Source: Flavobacterium gelatinilyticum
GTDB taxonomy: Bacteria > Bacteroidota > Bacteroidia > Flavobacteriales > Flavobacteriaceae
Assembly: GCF_027111295.1 (NCBI RefSeq)
Contig: NZ_CP114287.1
Location: 1-64,000 of the forward strand
Length of the DNA stretch: 64,000 nucleotides
Reading direction: 5' to 3'
Within the stretch, counting starts at the first letter, position 1. Each line of letters begins with the position of its first letter. The notes under the pieces were generated by a model that saw only the letters and a list, made by a program, of their open reading frames with translations, was not told the origin of the DNA and did not search any database. Of the stretch, positions 18,991 through 29,347 are shown one piece after another. A program made the translations under genes and the position numbers.

Positions 18991-19089
18991 TTAAAAAGAA
19001 TAGTTTTAACTCAATGACAGATATGAATACGTTTTATATGAGTTTGATTACGACAATTTCATTTCATCTAATTATTTTATTGTAAAAAA

Positions 19090-21021
19090 CTACATTTCAA
19101 TAATAATAAACTCGCTTCTTCGGTTCATTTGATGTTCTTCTTCAGAACATTTTACGCCATCGGCACATTTATTTACAAGCTGTGTTTCTCCGTAACCTTT
19201 TCCGGTTAAACGGTCAGAAGTTACGCCGTTATCTGCCAGCCATTTTATGATCGATTTGGCTCTTTTGTCTGATAAGGCCTGATTGTATTTATGTGACTGA
19301 CGGCTGTCTGTATGCGAACGAATATCAAGTTTCATGGTTGGATATTGCTGCATGACCTGGAGTACTTTTTCTAAATCAAGTGCCGCCTCCGGACGAATAT
19401 CGGCTTTGTTCAAATCAAAATAAATGGTTTTGATTCCCACAAATTTACCCAGATCATCTCCAATCGTTACTTTGGCTTTGGTGCTTTCCAATACTATGTC
19501 GGTATTTGTTGTTCCGTTTTCTTTTTTGATAGAAACGGATTGTTCTTTGGACGCATAATTTTCTTTTTCGGCTCTAATCGAATACACGTTTCCGCAGGTT
19601 ACAGCAAAAGTAAATCGTCCGTTTTCATCTGAATTTATAGTATTAAGCAGCTGATATTTTGCATCGAATAAACTTATGGTACTGTTTGGTAAAATAGTAC
19701 CCGAAGCCAGATCTGTAATTGTTCCCCTTAGTTCCTGAACACAGATTAATTTTTTGGTTTCTAAAAATTTATAAATATCATCAGAACCAGTACCGCCATT
19801 TTTATTAGAGGAGAAAAAGCCTCTGCGGGATTTTGGATCGATGATATATCCGAAATCATCCTGAGGAGAATTGATATCAGTCCCCACATTTTTAATTTCA
19901 CTTACGCCGTTTTCGGATATTTTTCCGGTAAAAATATCAAGACCGCCAAGTCCGGGATGACCATCTGAGGCAAAATAAATTTCATTTTCGCTGGTTATAT
20001 ACGGAAAGGTTTCTTTTCCTTCGGTATTAATACCGCTTCCTAAATTTTCCGGAGTACTAAACTGGCCATCAGCTTTAATCCCGACTTTAAAAATATCCGA
20101 CTGCCCGATTGTTCCCGGCATATCTGATGCAAAATACAATGTTTTTTCATCCGGACTCAAAGCAGGATGCGCCGTACTGTAATTATCGCTGGTGAAAGGA
20201 AGCGCTGTAATATTTACCCATTTATCGTTTTCAAGGGTCGCTTTGTAGATTTTTATTAAAGTGGTTTTATGCTCGTTTTTCCCTTTTTTTCCATCCACAT
20301 AATTGTTTCGGGTAAAATAAACCGTTTTTCCGTCTTTGGTAAAAACAGGCGTAGCTTCATGAAATTTGGAGTTGATTCCGTTATTTAATTTTACCGGACT
20401 GCCTAAATTGAAATCGGCATCGAGTTCAGCTTCGTATAAATTGGTATACGAACCGCCTGTCCATTTGTCTTTTAGCTGTCCAAATGTACCTTTGTCTCGG
20501 GCAGAAGTAAAGACGATTTTGTTTTGGTAAAGTGCCGTTCCGTAATCCGAATATTCAGAGTTGATACCGGCGTTTTCAATTTTATAACGTCCGGAATTGG
20601 CTTTGATTTCTTCCAGATAATTTTTATCAGCTTTATACAATTGGGCTCTTTTATCATTTTTTGATTTCTGATAAAATAAATCCAGCATTTCATTGGCTTT
20701 TACTGTATTTCCAATTGATTTTAAAGATTGTGAATAACGGTAATAATATTCCGGTTCGGTTTCTGTATTCAAAGCAAACAATTCGCCGTACCATTTTGCC
20801 GCTTTTTCAAATTCAGAATTAAAGTAAAACGAATTTCCAAGTTTTTCAAACAGTTCCTGAGATTTGTATCCTTTTTCGGCTGTGCTTTCGTAAATTTTAA
20901 TGGCATCGATATAGGCATGCGTATCGTATTTTTTATCTGCAGCGGCGATTCTTTTTTCCTGCGAAAAAGCTGTCGAAGAATAAATTAAGGATATAAGAAA
21001 GAGAAGTATATATTTTTTCAT
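19090..21021 (-). CDS. OmpA-family protein with TPR, PD40 repeats and CarboxypepD-like domain
   Basis: I place the start at the ATG at 21021 (643 residues), giving the signal peptide MKKYILLFLISLIYSSTAFS; a longer frame to 21099 would overlap the PorP gene. In order: signal peptide, TPR-like helices (about 25-150), PD40/WD-like beta-propeller motifs (HEATPVFTKDGKTVYFTRNN, STAHPALSPDEKTLYFASD, ENEIYFASDGHPGLGGLDIF), a carboxypeptidase-regulatory-like beta domain (about 440-530), and an OmpA peptidoglycan-binding domain (TIYFDLNKADIRPEAAL to the C-terminus). Such proteins partner PorP/SprF proteins in T9SS and gliding loci (compare PorE/SprE-type roles). Outer membrane/periplasm. Confidence 0.9.
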   Translation of the reverse strand: MKKYILLFLISLIYSSTAFSQEKRIAAADKKYDTHAYIDAIKIYESTAEKGYKSQELFEKLGNSFYFNSEFEKAAKWYGELFALNTETEPEYYYRYSQSLKSIGNTVKANEMLDLFYQKSKNDKRAQLYKADKNYLEEIKANSGRYKIENAGINSEYSDYGTALYQNKIVFTSARDKGTFGQLKDKWTGGSYTNLYEAELDADFNLGSPVKLNNGINSKFHEATPVFTKDGKTVYFTRNNYVDGKKGKNEHKTTLIKIYKATLENDKWVNITALPFTSDNYSTAHPALSPDEKTLYFASDMPGTIGQSDIFKVGIKADGQFSTPENLGSGINTEGKETFPYITSENEIYFASDGHPGLGGLDIFTGKISENGVSEIKNVGTDINSPQDDFGYIIDPKSRRGFFSSNKNGGTGSDDIYKFLETKKLICVQELRGTITDLASGTILPNSTISLFDAKYQLLNTINSDENGRFTFAVTCGNVYSIRAEKENYASKEQSVSIKKENGTTNTDIVLESTKAKVTIGDDLGKFVGIKTIYFDLNKADIRPEAALDLEKVLQVMQQYPTMKLDIRSHTDSRQSHKYNQALSDKRAKSIIKWLADNGVTSDRLTGKGYGETQLVNKCADGVKCSEEEHQMNRRSEFIIIEM

Positions 21022-21031
21022 GGTAATTAAT

Positions 21032-21949
21032 TTAGAAGAAACGTGGATTGGTAACATTACCGCTGTTTTTGAAGAATTCAAAGCGAAGGAATATTTCATG
21101 TGATCCTGAATTGTAATTATTTAATTTGGTAGTTTCACGATCGTAGGCGTAGCCAAGAAAAAGTCCGTTTGAGATCTGGAAACCCGCCATAGCACTCAAA
21201 GCAGCATCCCAGCGGTAGGAAACTCCGGCAGTAAATTTGTCGTTGAAAAGGAAGTTCGCCGAAAGATCAACCTGAAGCGGTGCGCCTTCAACCATTTTGG
21301 TAAGCAGAGCAGGTTTGAATTTCAGATACTGGTACTGATCGAGATTAAATACATAACCGGCAATTAAATAATAATTAATTTTCTCTTTGTAAATCGCTAC
21401 GTCATTGTCGTTATAACGATTGGTTTCTATAAAATTAGGAATCGACAAACCTACATATGCTTTGTCTGAATGCAGATATACTCCGGCACCAATATTAGGA
21501 GAAAAAGTATTGGATGCACTCTGGAATCGCGGATCGCCCTGATTTTTTGGATTTAGTTTATTGATGTCCAGATTGAATAAATTGGCAGTTCCTTTTAAAC
21601 CAAAAGAAAGTTTATACATCGCTGATGCCTGAATCGTATATGAAACATCGGCAGAAAAATTATTTCGGTTAACCGGTCCGATTTTATCATTGATAAACGA
21701 AATACCGACACCAAGATTCGTATCGCTGATAGGTGAATTTACAGAAAAAGAACTGGTTTCGGGCGCTCCGTCAAGTCCGACCCATTGTGTACGATATAAA
21801 CCAAAAACACTCAAAGCCTCTCTGGATCCGGCATAAGCAGGGTTTATATTTATTGTATTGTACATGTATTGTGTAAACTGTGCGTCTTGTTGTGCAGTAC
21901 TTACCAAACCGGTTAAGAGAATAGCGACTGTCAATAATTTAATTTTCAT
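21032..21949 (-). CDS. PorP/SprF-family type IX secretion membrane protein
   Basis: This 305-residue outer-membrane beta-barrel protein has a signal peptide (MKIKLLTVAILLTGLVSTAQ) and the family hallmark QDAQFTQYMYNTININPAYAGSREALS (about 21-47). LGVGISFINDKIGP and repeated barrel strands follow, up to the C-terminal aromatic end (EIFLRFEFF). SprF-like proteins are known to be needed for secretion and surface attachment of type B cargo such as SprB. Here it lies directly downstream (44-base gap) of two type B cargo genes, so they are probably its clients. The OmpA-family gene starts 10 bases after its stop. Confidence 0.95.
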   Translation of the reverse strand: MKIKLLTVAILLTGLVSTAQQDAQFTQYMYNTININPAYAGSREALSVFGLYRTQWVGLDGAPETSSFSVNSPISDTNLGVGISFINDKIGPVNRNNFSADVSYTIQASAMYKLSFGLKGTANLFNLDINKLNPKNQGDPRFQSASNTFSPNIGAGVYLHSDKAYVGLSIPNFIETNRYNDNDVAIYKEKINYYLIAGYVFNLDQYQYLKFKPALLTKMVEGAPLQVDLSANFLFNDKFTAGVSYRWDAALSAMAGFQISNGLFLGYAYDRETTKLNNYNSGSHEIFLRFEFFKNSGNVTNPRFF

Positions 21950-21993
21950 GTTTTTATCTTTAATATTTCTGGCTTAATCAAGTCTGGCTTGTT

Positions 21994-24900
21994 TTAGCGC
22001 TTCAGAGAAAAATGGGCTTTGAATTCTTTTTCGGTTTCGTTTTCGTAATAAATGACCTTGAACCAATAATCGGTTGAGGGCAGGGCGGTTCCGTTATAAT
22101 TTCCGTCCCAGCCTTCGCCGGAAGGTTTTATAGAAGTGATGAGTTTGGCGTAGCGGTCAAAAATGTAAATAATAGACCGCTGCTGGTCTTTTAAACTCGT
22201 AATATTCCACAAATCGTTATAACCGTCGCCATTTGGGGTAAAGAACTTGGGATAATCTACAACCAAAACTTCAACGGTAAGGGTTCCGGCACATCCATTT
22301 ACATCTTTTACCTGTACGATGTGCGTTCCGGCACTGACATTATAGAAATAATTCGATTCCTGTTCCGGTCCGTTGTCAAGTGAATACACAAAGTTTCCTG
22401 TTCCGGTAACCGTTGCCATAATGGTGGCATTGGACGCGAAAAATTCTGAAACGACTTTTGCTTTTAAATTTTCAGGGCCGTTAGAAAGAACAACTTCTGT
22501 ACTGGCCATTTTTGCCGGACAACCAAAGCTGTTAGTCACTTCTACCGTATACGTTCCCGGTTCTGCGGCGGTAAACGAAGCATTTCGGGAAGACTGCAAT
22601 TGTCCGTCTTTATACCATTTAAAAGTGAAATCGGATGTTGAAAGTCCGGTTTCTATTACGGCAGGAGAGATAAGATTACCATTGGCATCATAACAAATGG
22701 TGTATTTTGGGCGAAGATTTACGCCTTCGGCCGGAATGATATTGAGCTCCAGTTCTGATATGGCAAAGCATCCTCCGGTGTTTTGAACTCTGATGAAAAC
22801 AGAATTTGAATTTGTGATAGTATAGTTTCTGAAATTTGAAATAGGATTGACGTTGTTTTCAGCATTGATTCTGCTGGCAAAATATCCCGAAACAGAAGTT
22901 CCGGTTTCGCTATTAAGAATTTCCTGTTCGTAAACACTTAAATCATAAAAATCCTGCTGGCAGATTGTTTTTTCCAGAAGAACGGCAGGTTCCGGTTTTT
23001 TGCTGATTTGTATTTGTAAATCAACAAAAGTTTTACAGCCCGAAGCATCTGAAATTTCAGCAATAACCGACTGAGAATATGGAATTGTCATCTGGAAATT
23101 TGCCGGATCTGCAATAGCAATTTCGTTTGCCGAATCTGCTGCATTCAAATAATATTTTACATGAAGCTGAGCATTCTGATTGGTGATTTCAGCATTTTTT
23201 GAAGTCAGATTTACCATTTTTAGTCCGTCTGCTGTATCATCATCACATTCAGCCAGAGTTGAAGGCGTCTGAACTTGTGGCGGCGTACATTCGGTATCTG
23301 TATCTGTGCAGGCAGCGCAGACCGGATTAGGATCTGGAACTGAACTCGAAACGGTAACCGTATTGGTCAGGTTTCCTGTAAAATCTTCGGGAATGACTAC
23401 TGTAACTTTATAAGTAATTGTAGTTTCTACGGGAATGTTTGCAATAATATCGGTTAAATTACCAGTACCGGTTTTTCCGTTTCCTGTCCAGCTCATAGTG
23501 GTAATTCCGGCTGGGATTATGTCGTTTACCGAAACATTTACCGCATTACTCGGTCCGTTATTGGTAATTGAAATATCATAAACTGTTGTAGTTCCGGGTA
23601 CATAAACGGTTTGGTTATTTGTTTTAACGGTAACCAGATCGGCATTTAAAACAACAGGCGTAACAGTAGGATCGTTTAAGACTGTCGTTTTAGGATTATC
23701 TGAAAGTACGGTAACCGAATTATGATCCGGATTTTCACCCGCAGCTTCTGCCTGATTTGTTACAGATCCCGCAGCAGCATCGGCACTGGTTATGGTATGC
23801 GATGCCTGAATGGTGGTACTTTCTCCAGGATTCAGAATTGCTGTCAAGGCCGGAGAAATACTTCCTGGATCGGCATTAATATCTGAAATGACAATGTTGC
23901 TTATAACTGTTTGTCCAGTATTGGTCAGGATTAAATCGTAAACAATGACATCTCCTACATTGTAATAGGTTTCTTTTTGAGAGGCTTTTGTAAAACGTAA
24001 GGCGCTTGCCTGTGCAATAGCCTCAGAGGTATTATTGGTAAGATCAACATCGGTGTTTGTTCCTGTGATAACGGCTTTATTTACAAAATCTCCCGCCGCT
24101 CTGATTGCTGCAGTAATTGTAAGCGTTTCGAGTGCGCCTGAAATTAAATTCCCAACAGTCCAGATTCCGGTTGTATTGTTGTAAGTTCCTCGTGTTGTGA
24201 CAGCATTTACGAACTGATAGCCGTTTGGAAGTAAATCGGTTATGCGCACATTTGTATCGTCTCCTGTACCAATATTAGAAGCCGTTATTTGAAAAACAGC
24301 CTGATTTCCAACGATAGAAGTTACTTCTTTTTCAACTTTTAAATCGGTACATGGATTTACTGAAATGAAAACCGGAGCAGAAGGCGCTGTTAAACCACAA
24401 TCTCTTGTTGCCACCACGGTATAATTTCCGGTTTTTATGGCTGTATATTCCGCTTCTACCGCACCTGGAATAAGCACATCATCCAGATACCATTGATAAG
24501 GTTCAAGACCCGGAGTGGTAGACAAAGTAACAGAACAGGTATTGGTTGAACTCACTTTTGCAGGCGGTTCAGGCGAATCGCTGAAAGCAGAGAAAAATCC
24601 CGACATAGAGAATCCTTCTCCCTGCTGAATTATACTGGTGGTTAATCGGGCATTGGATGTGATGTTGATTACGGCTGGGTTTCCAATATTTACATCAGTA
24701 AAACGGAGCATATAGAATCCTGTACTGCCAATAGGAACACGCGGCGCAGTTAAACTTTCCAGATTAACGCCGTTAAGAAAAACGGGTTCCGTCGCGCTTT
24801 CTAAAATGGTGTAGCCAAAGTAGGGAAGATCTGTATTGTTATAACTGATGAATTTTCGGGTAATGATGCTTTTAGAACCGGAACAGCCCCCAATTGGCAG

Positions 24901-25917
24901 TACGGTCGAAATATCGGTTTCACAGTTTACAGCGGTTGCCGAATATACCACAACGGGTTTTGTTGCATTTACAAAAGTCGAAGAATACATATTTTGTGTA
25001 TCTCCATGATGAATGGTCACAAAGCTTCCCGGGTTTGGAAGTATTTCTGTGGTCGTACCAATTTGATTTCCTGCTGCATCAAAATGAATTAACTGCACGC
25101 TTGTATTGGCTTCTGAGGCCACGATGGTACTTTGTTCAGGATCATTAGGACCTGTTCCGGCTGTTCCGTTACCGCGAACAAGCATATAACGTCTGCCCAG
25201 CATATTTACCGGAGCAATCTGATCGACTGTCGCGTCCTCGCCGTTTCCGCTGCAGGCCTGCGGTGTATCGCCGTATGTTCCTACGTTTACAACAACAGCT
25301 TTATCCGAAGTCAGCAGAGAACCCATTGGAGCAACAAATAATCGGCTTTGACCTGCGTTTAAAAGGGCTGTCATGGTTCCGTTAAGCGAAATTGCGGTGC
25401 CGTTTTCTGTTGCCATTACAGAGTATATAGGTGCGTCATTGACAATTCCGGTATAACTGCTTCGGTAATAACCAAGACGGAAAGCCAGTCCAAGTCCTTC
25501 GTTTCCAAAGCTGACAAGTGAGGCATTTCCTTTAATATTGGTATTGTTGGTTCCCGGTGTATCGGAGGCTATATTTCGCATGTTTACCGAAACGGGCGCT
25601 GTGGCTTCAACAATAAGACCGCGGTTGGATGCAACGCTGTTTATAGTGTTTCTTGGAAGACTTGCAGGGTCGCCTTCAAAGCGGTACGAAACCGGATTAT
25701 CTGCTGTTAGGGTTAAAGTGGTAATGGAGGTTCCGTTGCTTTTTTTAAGTTCTACGGTTACAGTTCCCGCTGCGATGGTTGAGATTACAATTTCGTTTGC
25801 ATCACTCCAATACTGCCACGGCGACGGCGCAATGTAATGCTTAGACGCATACTGCGCCATTGCCTGACAGCTGAAAATCAGAAGGAACAAATAAGGGAAT
25901 ATTTTTTTTAGCAGCAT
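21994..25917 (-). CDS. Giant T9SS type B surface protein with IgGFc-binding-like and DUF11 domains
   Basis: This 1307-residue exported protein has a signal peptide (about 1-21). An IgGFc-binding-protein-like N-terminal region (about 25-450) follows, opening with HYIAPSPWQYWSDANEIVIS. Next come an Ig/PKD-like segment (about 455-525) ending in ISVNPCTD, and DUF11-type repeats (about 525-880; VTSIVGNQAVFQITASNIG, VYVPGTTTVYDISITNNGPSN). A region of further Ig-like modules (about 900-1210) precedes a type B gliding C-terminal domain (FFTPNGDGYNDLWNI to the end). It should be carried to the cell surface by T9SS with the adjacent PorP/SprF partner. It is a paralogue of the upstream neighbour; possible roles are adhesion or gliding. 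Confidence 0.93.
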   Translation of the reverse strand: MLLKKIFPYLFLLIFSCQAMAQYASKHYIAPSPWQYWSDANEIVISTIAAGTVTVELKKSNGTSITTLTLTADNPVSYRFEGDPASLPRNTINSVASNRGLIVEATAPVSVNMRNIASDTPGTNNTNIKGNASLVSFGNEGLGLAFRLGYYRSSYTGIVNDAPIYSVMATENGTAISLNGTMTALLNAGQSRLFVAPMGSLLTSDKAVVVNVGTYGDTPQACSGNGEDATVDQIAPVNMLGRRYMLVRGNGTAGTGPNDPEQSTIVASEANTSVQLIHFDAAGNQIGTTTEILPNPGSFVTIHHGDTQNMYSSTFVNATKPVVVYSATAVNCETDISTVLPIGGCSGSKSIITRKFISYNNTDLPYFGYTILESATEPVFLNGVNLESLTAPRVPIGSTGFYMLRFTDVNIGNPAVINITSNARLTTSIIQQGEGFSMSGFFSAFSDSPEPPAKVSSTNTCSVTLSTTPGLEPYQWYLDDVLIPGAVEAEYTAIKTGNYTVVATRDCGLTAPSAPVFISVNPCTDLKVEKEVTSIVGNQAVFQITASNIGTGDDTNVRITDLLPNGYQFVNAVTTRGTYNNTTGIWTVGNLISGALETLTITAAIRAAGDFVNKAVITGTNTDVDLTNNTSEAIAQASALRFTKASQKETYYNVGDVIVYDLILTNTGQTVISNIVISDINADPGSISPALTAILNPGESTTIQASHTITSADAAAGSVTNQAEAAGENPDHNSVTVLSDNPKTTVLNDPTVTPVVLNADLVTVKTNNQTVYVPGTTTVYDISITNNGPSNAVNVSVNDIIPAGITTMSWTGNGKTGTGNLTDIIANIPVETTITYKVTVVIPEDFTGNLTNTVTVSSSVPDPNPVCAACTDTDTECTPPQVQTPSTLAECDDDTADGLKMVNLTSKNAEITNQNAQLHVKYYLNAADSANEIAIADPANFQMTIPYSQSVIAEISDASGCKTFVDLQIQISKKPEPAVLLEKTICQQDFYDLSVYEQEILNSETGTSVSGYFASRINAENNVNPISNFRNYTITNSNSVFIRVQNTGGCFAISELELNIIPAEGVNLRPKYTICYDANGNLISPAVIETGLSTSDFTFKWYKDGQLQSSRNASFTAAEPGTYTVEVTNSFGCPAKMASTEVVLSNGPENLKAKVVSEFFASNATIMATVTGTGNFVYSLDNGPEQESNYFYNVSAGTHIVQVKDVNGCAGTLTVEVLVVDYPKFFTPNGDGYNDLWNITSLKDQQRSIIYIFDRYAKLITSIKPSGEGWDGNYNGTALPSTDYWFKVIYYENETEKEFKAHFSLKR

Positions 25918-25943
25918 TTCTTAGGTTATCTGAATAGTTCAAA

Positions 25944-28900
25944 TTACTGGCTGATGTAAACCCAGCCGGCTGTTGATTTCGCGTCTTTAAAATGAATAAT
26001 GTAATAATAGGTTCCATCCGGAAGTCGGTCTCCTTTATCTGATTGACCTTCCCATTCATTACTATAGTTCTGTCTGGTATACACAACGTGACCAAAACGG
26101 TTAAAAATCTGCAGGTTCGAAATAGGAGGTAAGTCGGTTAAATCGAAGAAATCGTTCATTCCGTCACCGTTTGGAGAAATTACATTCGGGATATTGCCGT
26201 CGTATTCGGTACAGATTGGATTTGGTGCGATGCATTGTAAATCAGTATCAGTGCACGATGCACATGCAGGATTTGGGTCTTCGGTATCGCTTGATACGGC
26301 AACGGTATTTACCAAATCGCCTTTGTAATCCTGCGGTGTGCTGATGGTAACGGTGTAAATTACCGAAGTTCCGTTTGGAAGTTCATTTATTGAGGCATTA
26401 AGCGCGCCTTTTCCTGAATTTCCTAGATTATCTGTCCATTTCATAATCGAAATGCCTGTTGGAAGTTCATCTTTTACCACCACATTTTTGGCTGTATCAG
26501 GACCATTATTCTGAACCGAAATTGTATACACAACGTCTTTTCCGGGAATATAATACTCCTGATTATCGGTTTTTACGGTCACTAAATCTGCTTTCGGAAT
26601 GTATTCGGTATTGATATCCGTACAAGCCGCACAATCCGGATTTGGATCGGTTGTTGAGCTGGTTACAACGGTTGTGTTGATTAAATTTCCTGTAAAACTT
26701 TCTGGTACTTCAATCGTTACGGTATACACTAAAGCATCTCCGTTTTTTAATTCATTTACGGTTTCATCCAGTCTGCCGTTTCCGGAATTCCCCAGATTAT
26801 CCGTCCAGTTCATGATGGTAATTCCCTGCGGGATTTCGTCATTTACGTTTACGTTATAGGCATTTCCCGGACCATTATTGGTAACAGTAATGGTATAAAC
26901 GGTATTTGTTCCTGCGATATACGAGTCTTTATTGTCCGTTTTAACGGTAACCAGATCGGCTTCAGAAACAACAGGTGTAACAGTGGCGTCTCGTAATACA
27001 GGTGTCGAAGGATCATCAGAATTAACTTTTATAAAGATATCTTCAAAACTTTCGCCCACAATCGTAGCCTGATTGGTTACTTTTTTGGCAGTAATATCGG
27101 CTTGTGTAATAGTATGATTTGCGGTAATGGTAATAACCTGACCCGGATTTAATGCAGAAATAGAAGAGGGAGTAACACTTCCGGCATCGGCATTGGCATC
27201 GAGAACCGAAAGGTTGTAAAGCGACACATTTCCGGTATTGGTTAAGGTTAAGTCATAAGTAATAACTTCTCCAATATTACGGTAAAGAGATTTCTGTGCT
27301 TTTTTGGTTAAAGTCATATTCCATTCCGGTTCAGCCTGAGCTGTATTATTGGATTGGTTTGAATCTAAATTTGCACCTTCAATTTTAGCTGTGTTAAGAT
27401 GATTTCCGTTTTCATTTACGGCAGCCGTTATTTCCAGAACCGCTTCCTGATCGATATCTAAAGTGCCGATAGTCCAGATTCCGGTTGTTTTGTTGTACGT
27501 TCCGTTTGCGGCTGATGCCGAGGCAAAAACATAGCCGTTTGGCAGTAAATCTGTTACTTTTACGCCTGTGTCCTGAAAAGGACCGCTGTTTTTGGCTTTG
27601 ATAACAAAAGTAATTTTCCCGCTGTTGCCTGCGTTTGCAATTTCTTTGGTAACACTTAAATCACTGCATACTTTAACTAAAAGAGGAGATGACTGATTGG
27701 TTATCCCGCAGTCCATAGTTCCGGTAACGGTATAATTTCCTGAGTTTTTAACCGTGATCGTCTGCTCTGCTGCACCCGGAATGGCAACACCGTCAACATA
27801 CCATTGATAAGGTGCTAAACCAGCCTGAGTCGAAATAACCGTATTACAGTTTTCATTGGATACAATTTCGGGTTTGGTGATGGTTTCATTAAAAGATGAA
27901 AAGAAACCCGACATTGTAAAACCATTTCCCTGCTGTACGATACTTACCGTCATTTTTGCATTAGATGTGATGTTGTATTTTTCCGGACTTCCAATTTCGG
28001 TATTGGTAAAAGTGATGATATAATAACCCGTAGAACCAATTGCGATTCTTGATTTACCTGTAAGAGTTTCTAAGTTTGAGCCGTTAATAAGAACAGGTTC
28101 TGTGGCGCTTGCCAGAATAATATATCCAAAAGCATCCAGATCGTTGCCGTTGTACGAAGTGAATTTTTGCGTAACAATTTCGTTTGAACCTGTACAGTCT
28201 CCTACCGGAATAACTGTAGACATATCTACTTCGCATAAATCGGCAGAACCTGAATAAATAATAACAGCTTTATCAGCTTCTACAAAAGATGAGGAATAAA
28301 TATTTTGGGCATCTCCGTGGTGAAACGTGTACGATCCGCCTTCAAGCGGAATAGTTTGTGTTGAATTGTTCAAAAATACGCCATCCGGACTGTAATTGGC
28401 AATTTTTACAACCGTATTGGGCTGTGTAGCTATAATGGTGCTTTGTTCCGGATAATTCAGCTGGGTTCCGGGTGTCCCGTTTCCTCTTACGATGACATAG
28501 TTTTTTCCGAGTGACTGTGCCGGAATAACCTGTGTCACGATACCATCAGAACATCCCCCGGGAGCATCAGAATACGCTCCGGCATTTACTACAATCATTT
28601 TATCAGATGTAAGGCCGGCTCCCATTTTGGCAGGAAACAAATAACTCTGTCCTTTGTTAAGAGTAGTCAGAACAGCATTGTCAAGCAAAACCTGTGTATT
28701 GTCTTCGGTCGCCATAACAGAATATACAGGTGCATTTCCTGATATTCCCGTAAAATCAGTACGGTAATAACCTAATCGAAAAGAAGTTCCTTTTCCTTTA
28801 TCTCCAAAACTTACCAGAGAGGCATTTCCCTTAATGAAATTCCCCAGGTTGTCAGATCCCGTATTTCCTTCGTCTGAAGCAATATTCCTTACGTTTACGG

Positions 28901-29231
28901 CAATTGGAGTAGAAGAACTCACAATTAAGCCACGGTCGTTATAAACCGTATTTACAGCATTTCGGGGCGTAGACATGGGTACGCCTTCAAAACGGTAAAC
29001 AGCAGGAAATGAAGAAGTCAGGGCAAGAGTAACGATTTCGGTTCCGTCACTTTTAGAAATGGTTGCATTTACAATTCCCGTAGAAATGGTCGTAATTACG
29101 ATTTCGTTGGCATCGCTCCAGTACTGCCATGGCGATGGTGCAATGTAATGATCATTAGAATATTGTGCCGCTGCTTTTGTCGAAAATAAAAGTATCGAAA
29201 GGATAAAGAGTAGAACTGCGTATTTTTTCAT
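25944..29231 (-). CDS. T9SS type B surface protein, paralogue of its neighbour
   Basis: This 1095-residue exported protein begins with signal peptide MKKYAVLLFILSILLFSTKA and the same IgGFc-binding-like region as the gene at 21994 (HYIAPSPWQYWSDANEIVIT, about 25-440). An Ig/PKD-like module (AGLAPYQWYVDGVAIPGA) and several DUF11 repeats follow. Among these are two near-copies, KADLVTVKTDNQEYYIPGKD and EADLVTVKTDNKDSYIAGTN. The C-terminal type B domain starts at NVISPNGDGMNDFFDLTDLP. It lacks the extra Ig-like block (about 300 residues) of its paralogue. A terminator ends the gene upstream, so this is probably the first gene of the four-gene cluster. Confidence 0.93.
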   Translation of the reverse strand: MKKYAVLLFILSILLFSTKAAAQYSNDHYIAPSPWQYWSDANEIVITTISTGIVNATISKSDGTEIVTLALTSSFPAVYRFEGVPMSTPRNAVNTVYNDRGLIVSSSTPIAVNVRNIASDEGNTGSDNLGNFIKGNASLVSFGDKGKGTSFRLGYYRTDFTGISGNAPVYSVMATEDNTQVLLDNAVLTTLNKGQSYLFPAKMGAGLTSDKMIVVNAGAYSDAPGGCSDGIVTQVIPAQSLGKNYVIVRGNGTPGTQLNYPEQSTIIATQPNTVVKIANYSPDGVFLNNSTQTIPLEGGSYTFHHGDAQNIYSSSFVEADKAVIIYSGSADLCEVDMSTVIPVGDCTGSNEIVTQKFTSYNGNDLDAFGYIILASATEPVLINGSNLETLTGKSRIAIGSTGYYIITFTNTEIGSPEKYNITSNAKMTVSIVQQGNGFTMSGFFSSFNETITKPEIVSNENCNTVISTQAGLAPYQWYVDGVAIPGAAEQTITVKNSGNYTVTGTMDCGITNQSSPLLVKVCSDLSVTKEIANAGNSGKITFVIKAKNSGPFQDTGVKVTDLLPNGYVFASASAANGTYNKTTGIWTIGTLDIDQEAVLEITAAVNENGNHLNTAKIEGANLDSNQSNNTAQAEPEWNMTLTKKAQKSLYRNIGEVITYDLTLTNTGNVSLYNLSVLDANADAGSVTPSSISALNPGQVITITANHTITQADITAKKVTNQATIVGESFEDIFIKVNSDDPSTPVLRDATVTPVVSEADLVTVKTDNKDSYIAGTNTVYTITVTNNGPGNAYNVNVNDEIPQGITIMNWTDNLGNSGNGRLDETVNELKNGDALVYTVTIEVPESFTGNLINTTVVTSSTTDPNPDCAACTDINTEYIPKADLVTVKTDNQEYYIPGKDVVYTISVQNNGPDTAKNVVVKDELPTGISIMKWTDNLGNSGKGALNASINELPNGTSVIYTVTISTPQDYKGDLVNTVAVSSDTEDPNPACASCTDTDLQCIAPNPICTEYDGNIPNVISPNGDGMNDFFDLTDLPPISNLQIFNRFGHVVYTRQNYSNEWEGQSDKGDRLPDGTYYYIIHFKDAKSTAGWVYISQ

Positions 29232-29278
29232 TGTGAATTTAGTTTACCTGTTAGTCATTTAGCAGGCTGTTTATCTAA

Positions 29279-29326
29279 AAACAAACTTCACAGACAAAAA
29301 AGAATGTCTGTGAGGCTTGTTTGTAA
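29279..29326 (-). terminator. Terminator after the 1960-residue gene
   Basis: ACAAAC...TCACAGACA (29281-29296) pairs with TGTCTGTGA...GTTTGT (29305-29324), with a small internal bulge. The - strand continues with a T-rich stretch (TTTGTTTTTAG). It separates the giant type A gene from the type B cluster. Confidence 0.7.
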
Positions 29327-29347
29327 ATTATTGTATAGGATTGATTC

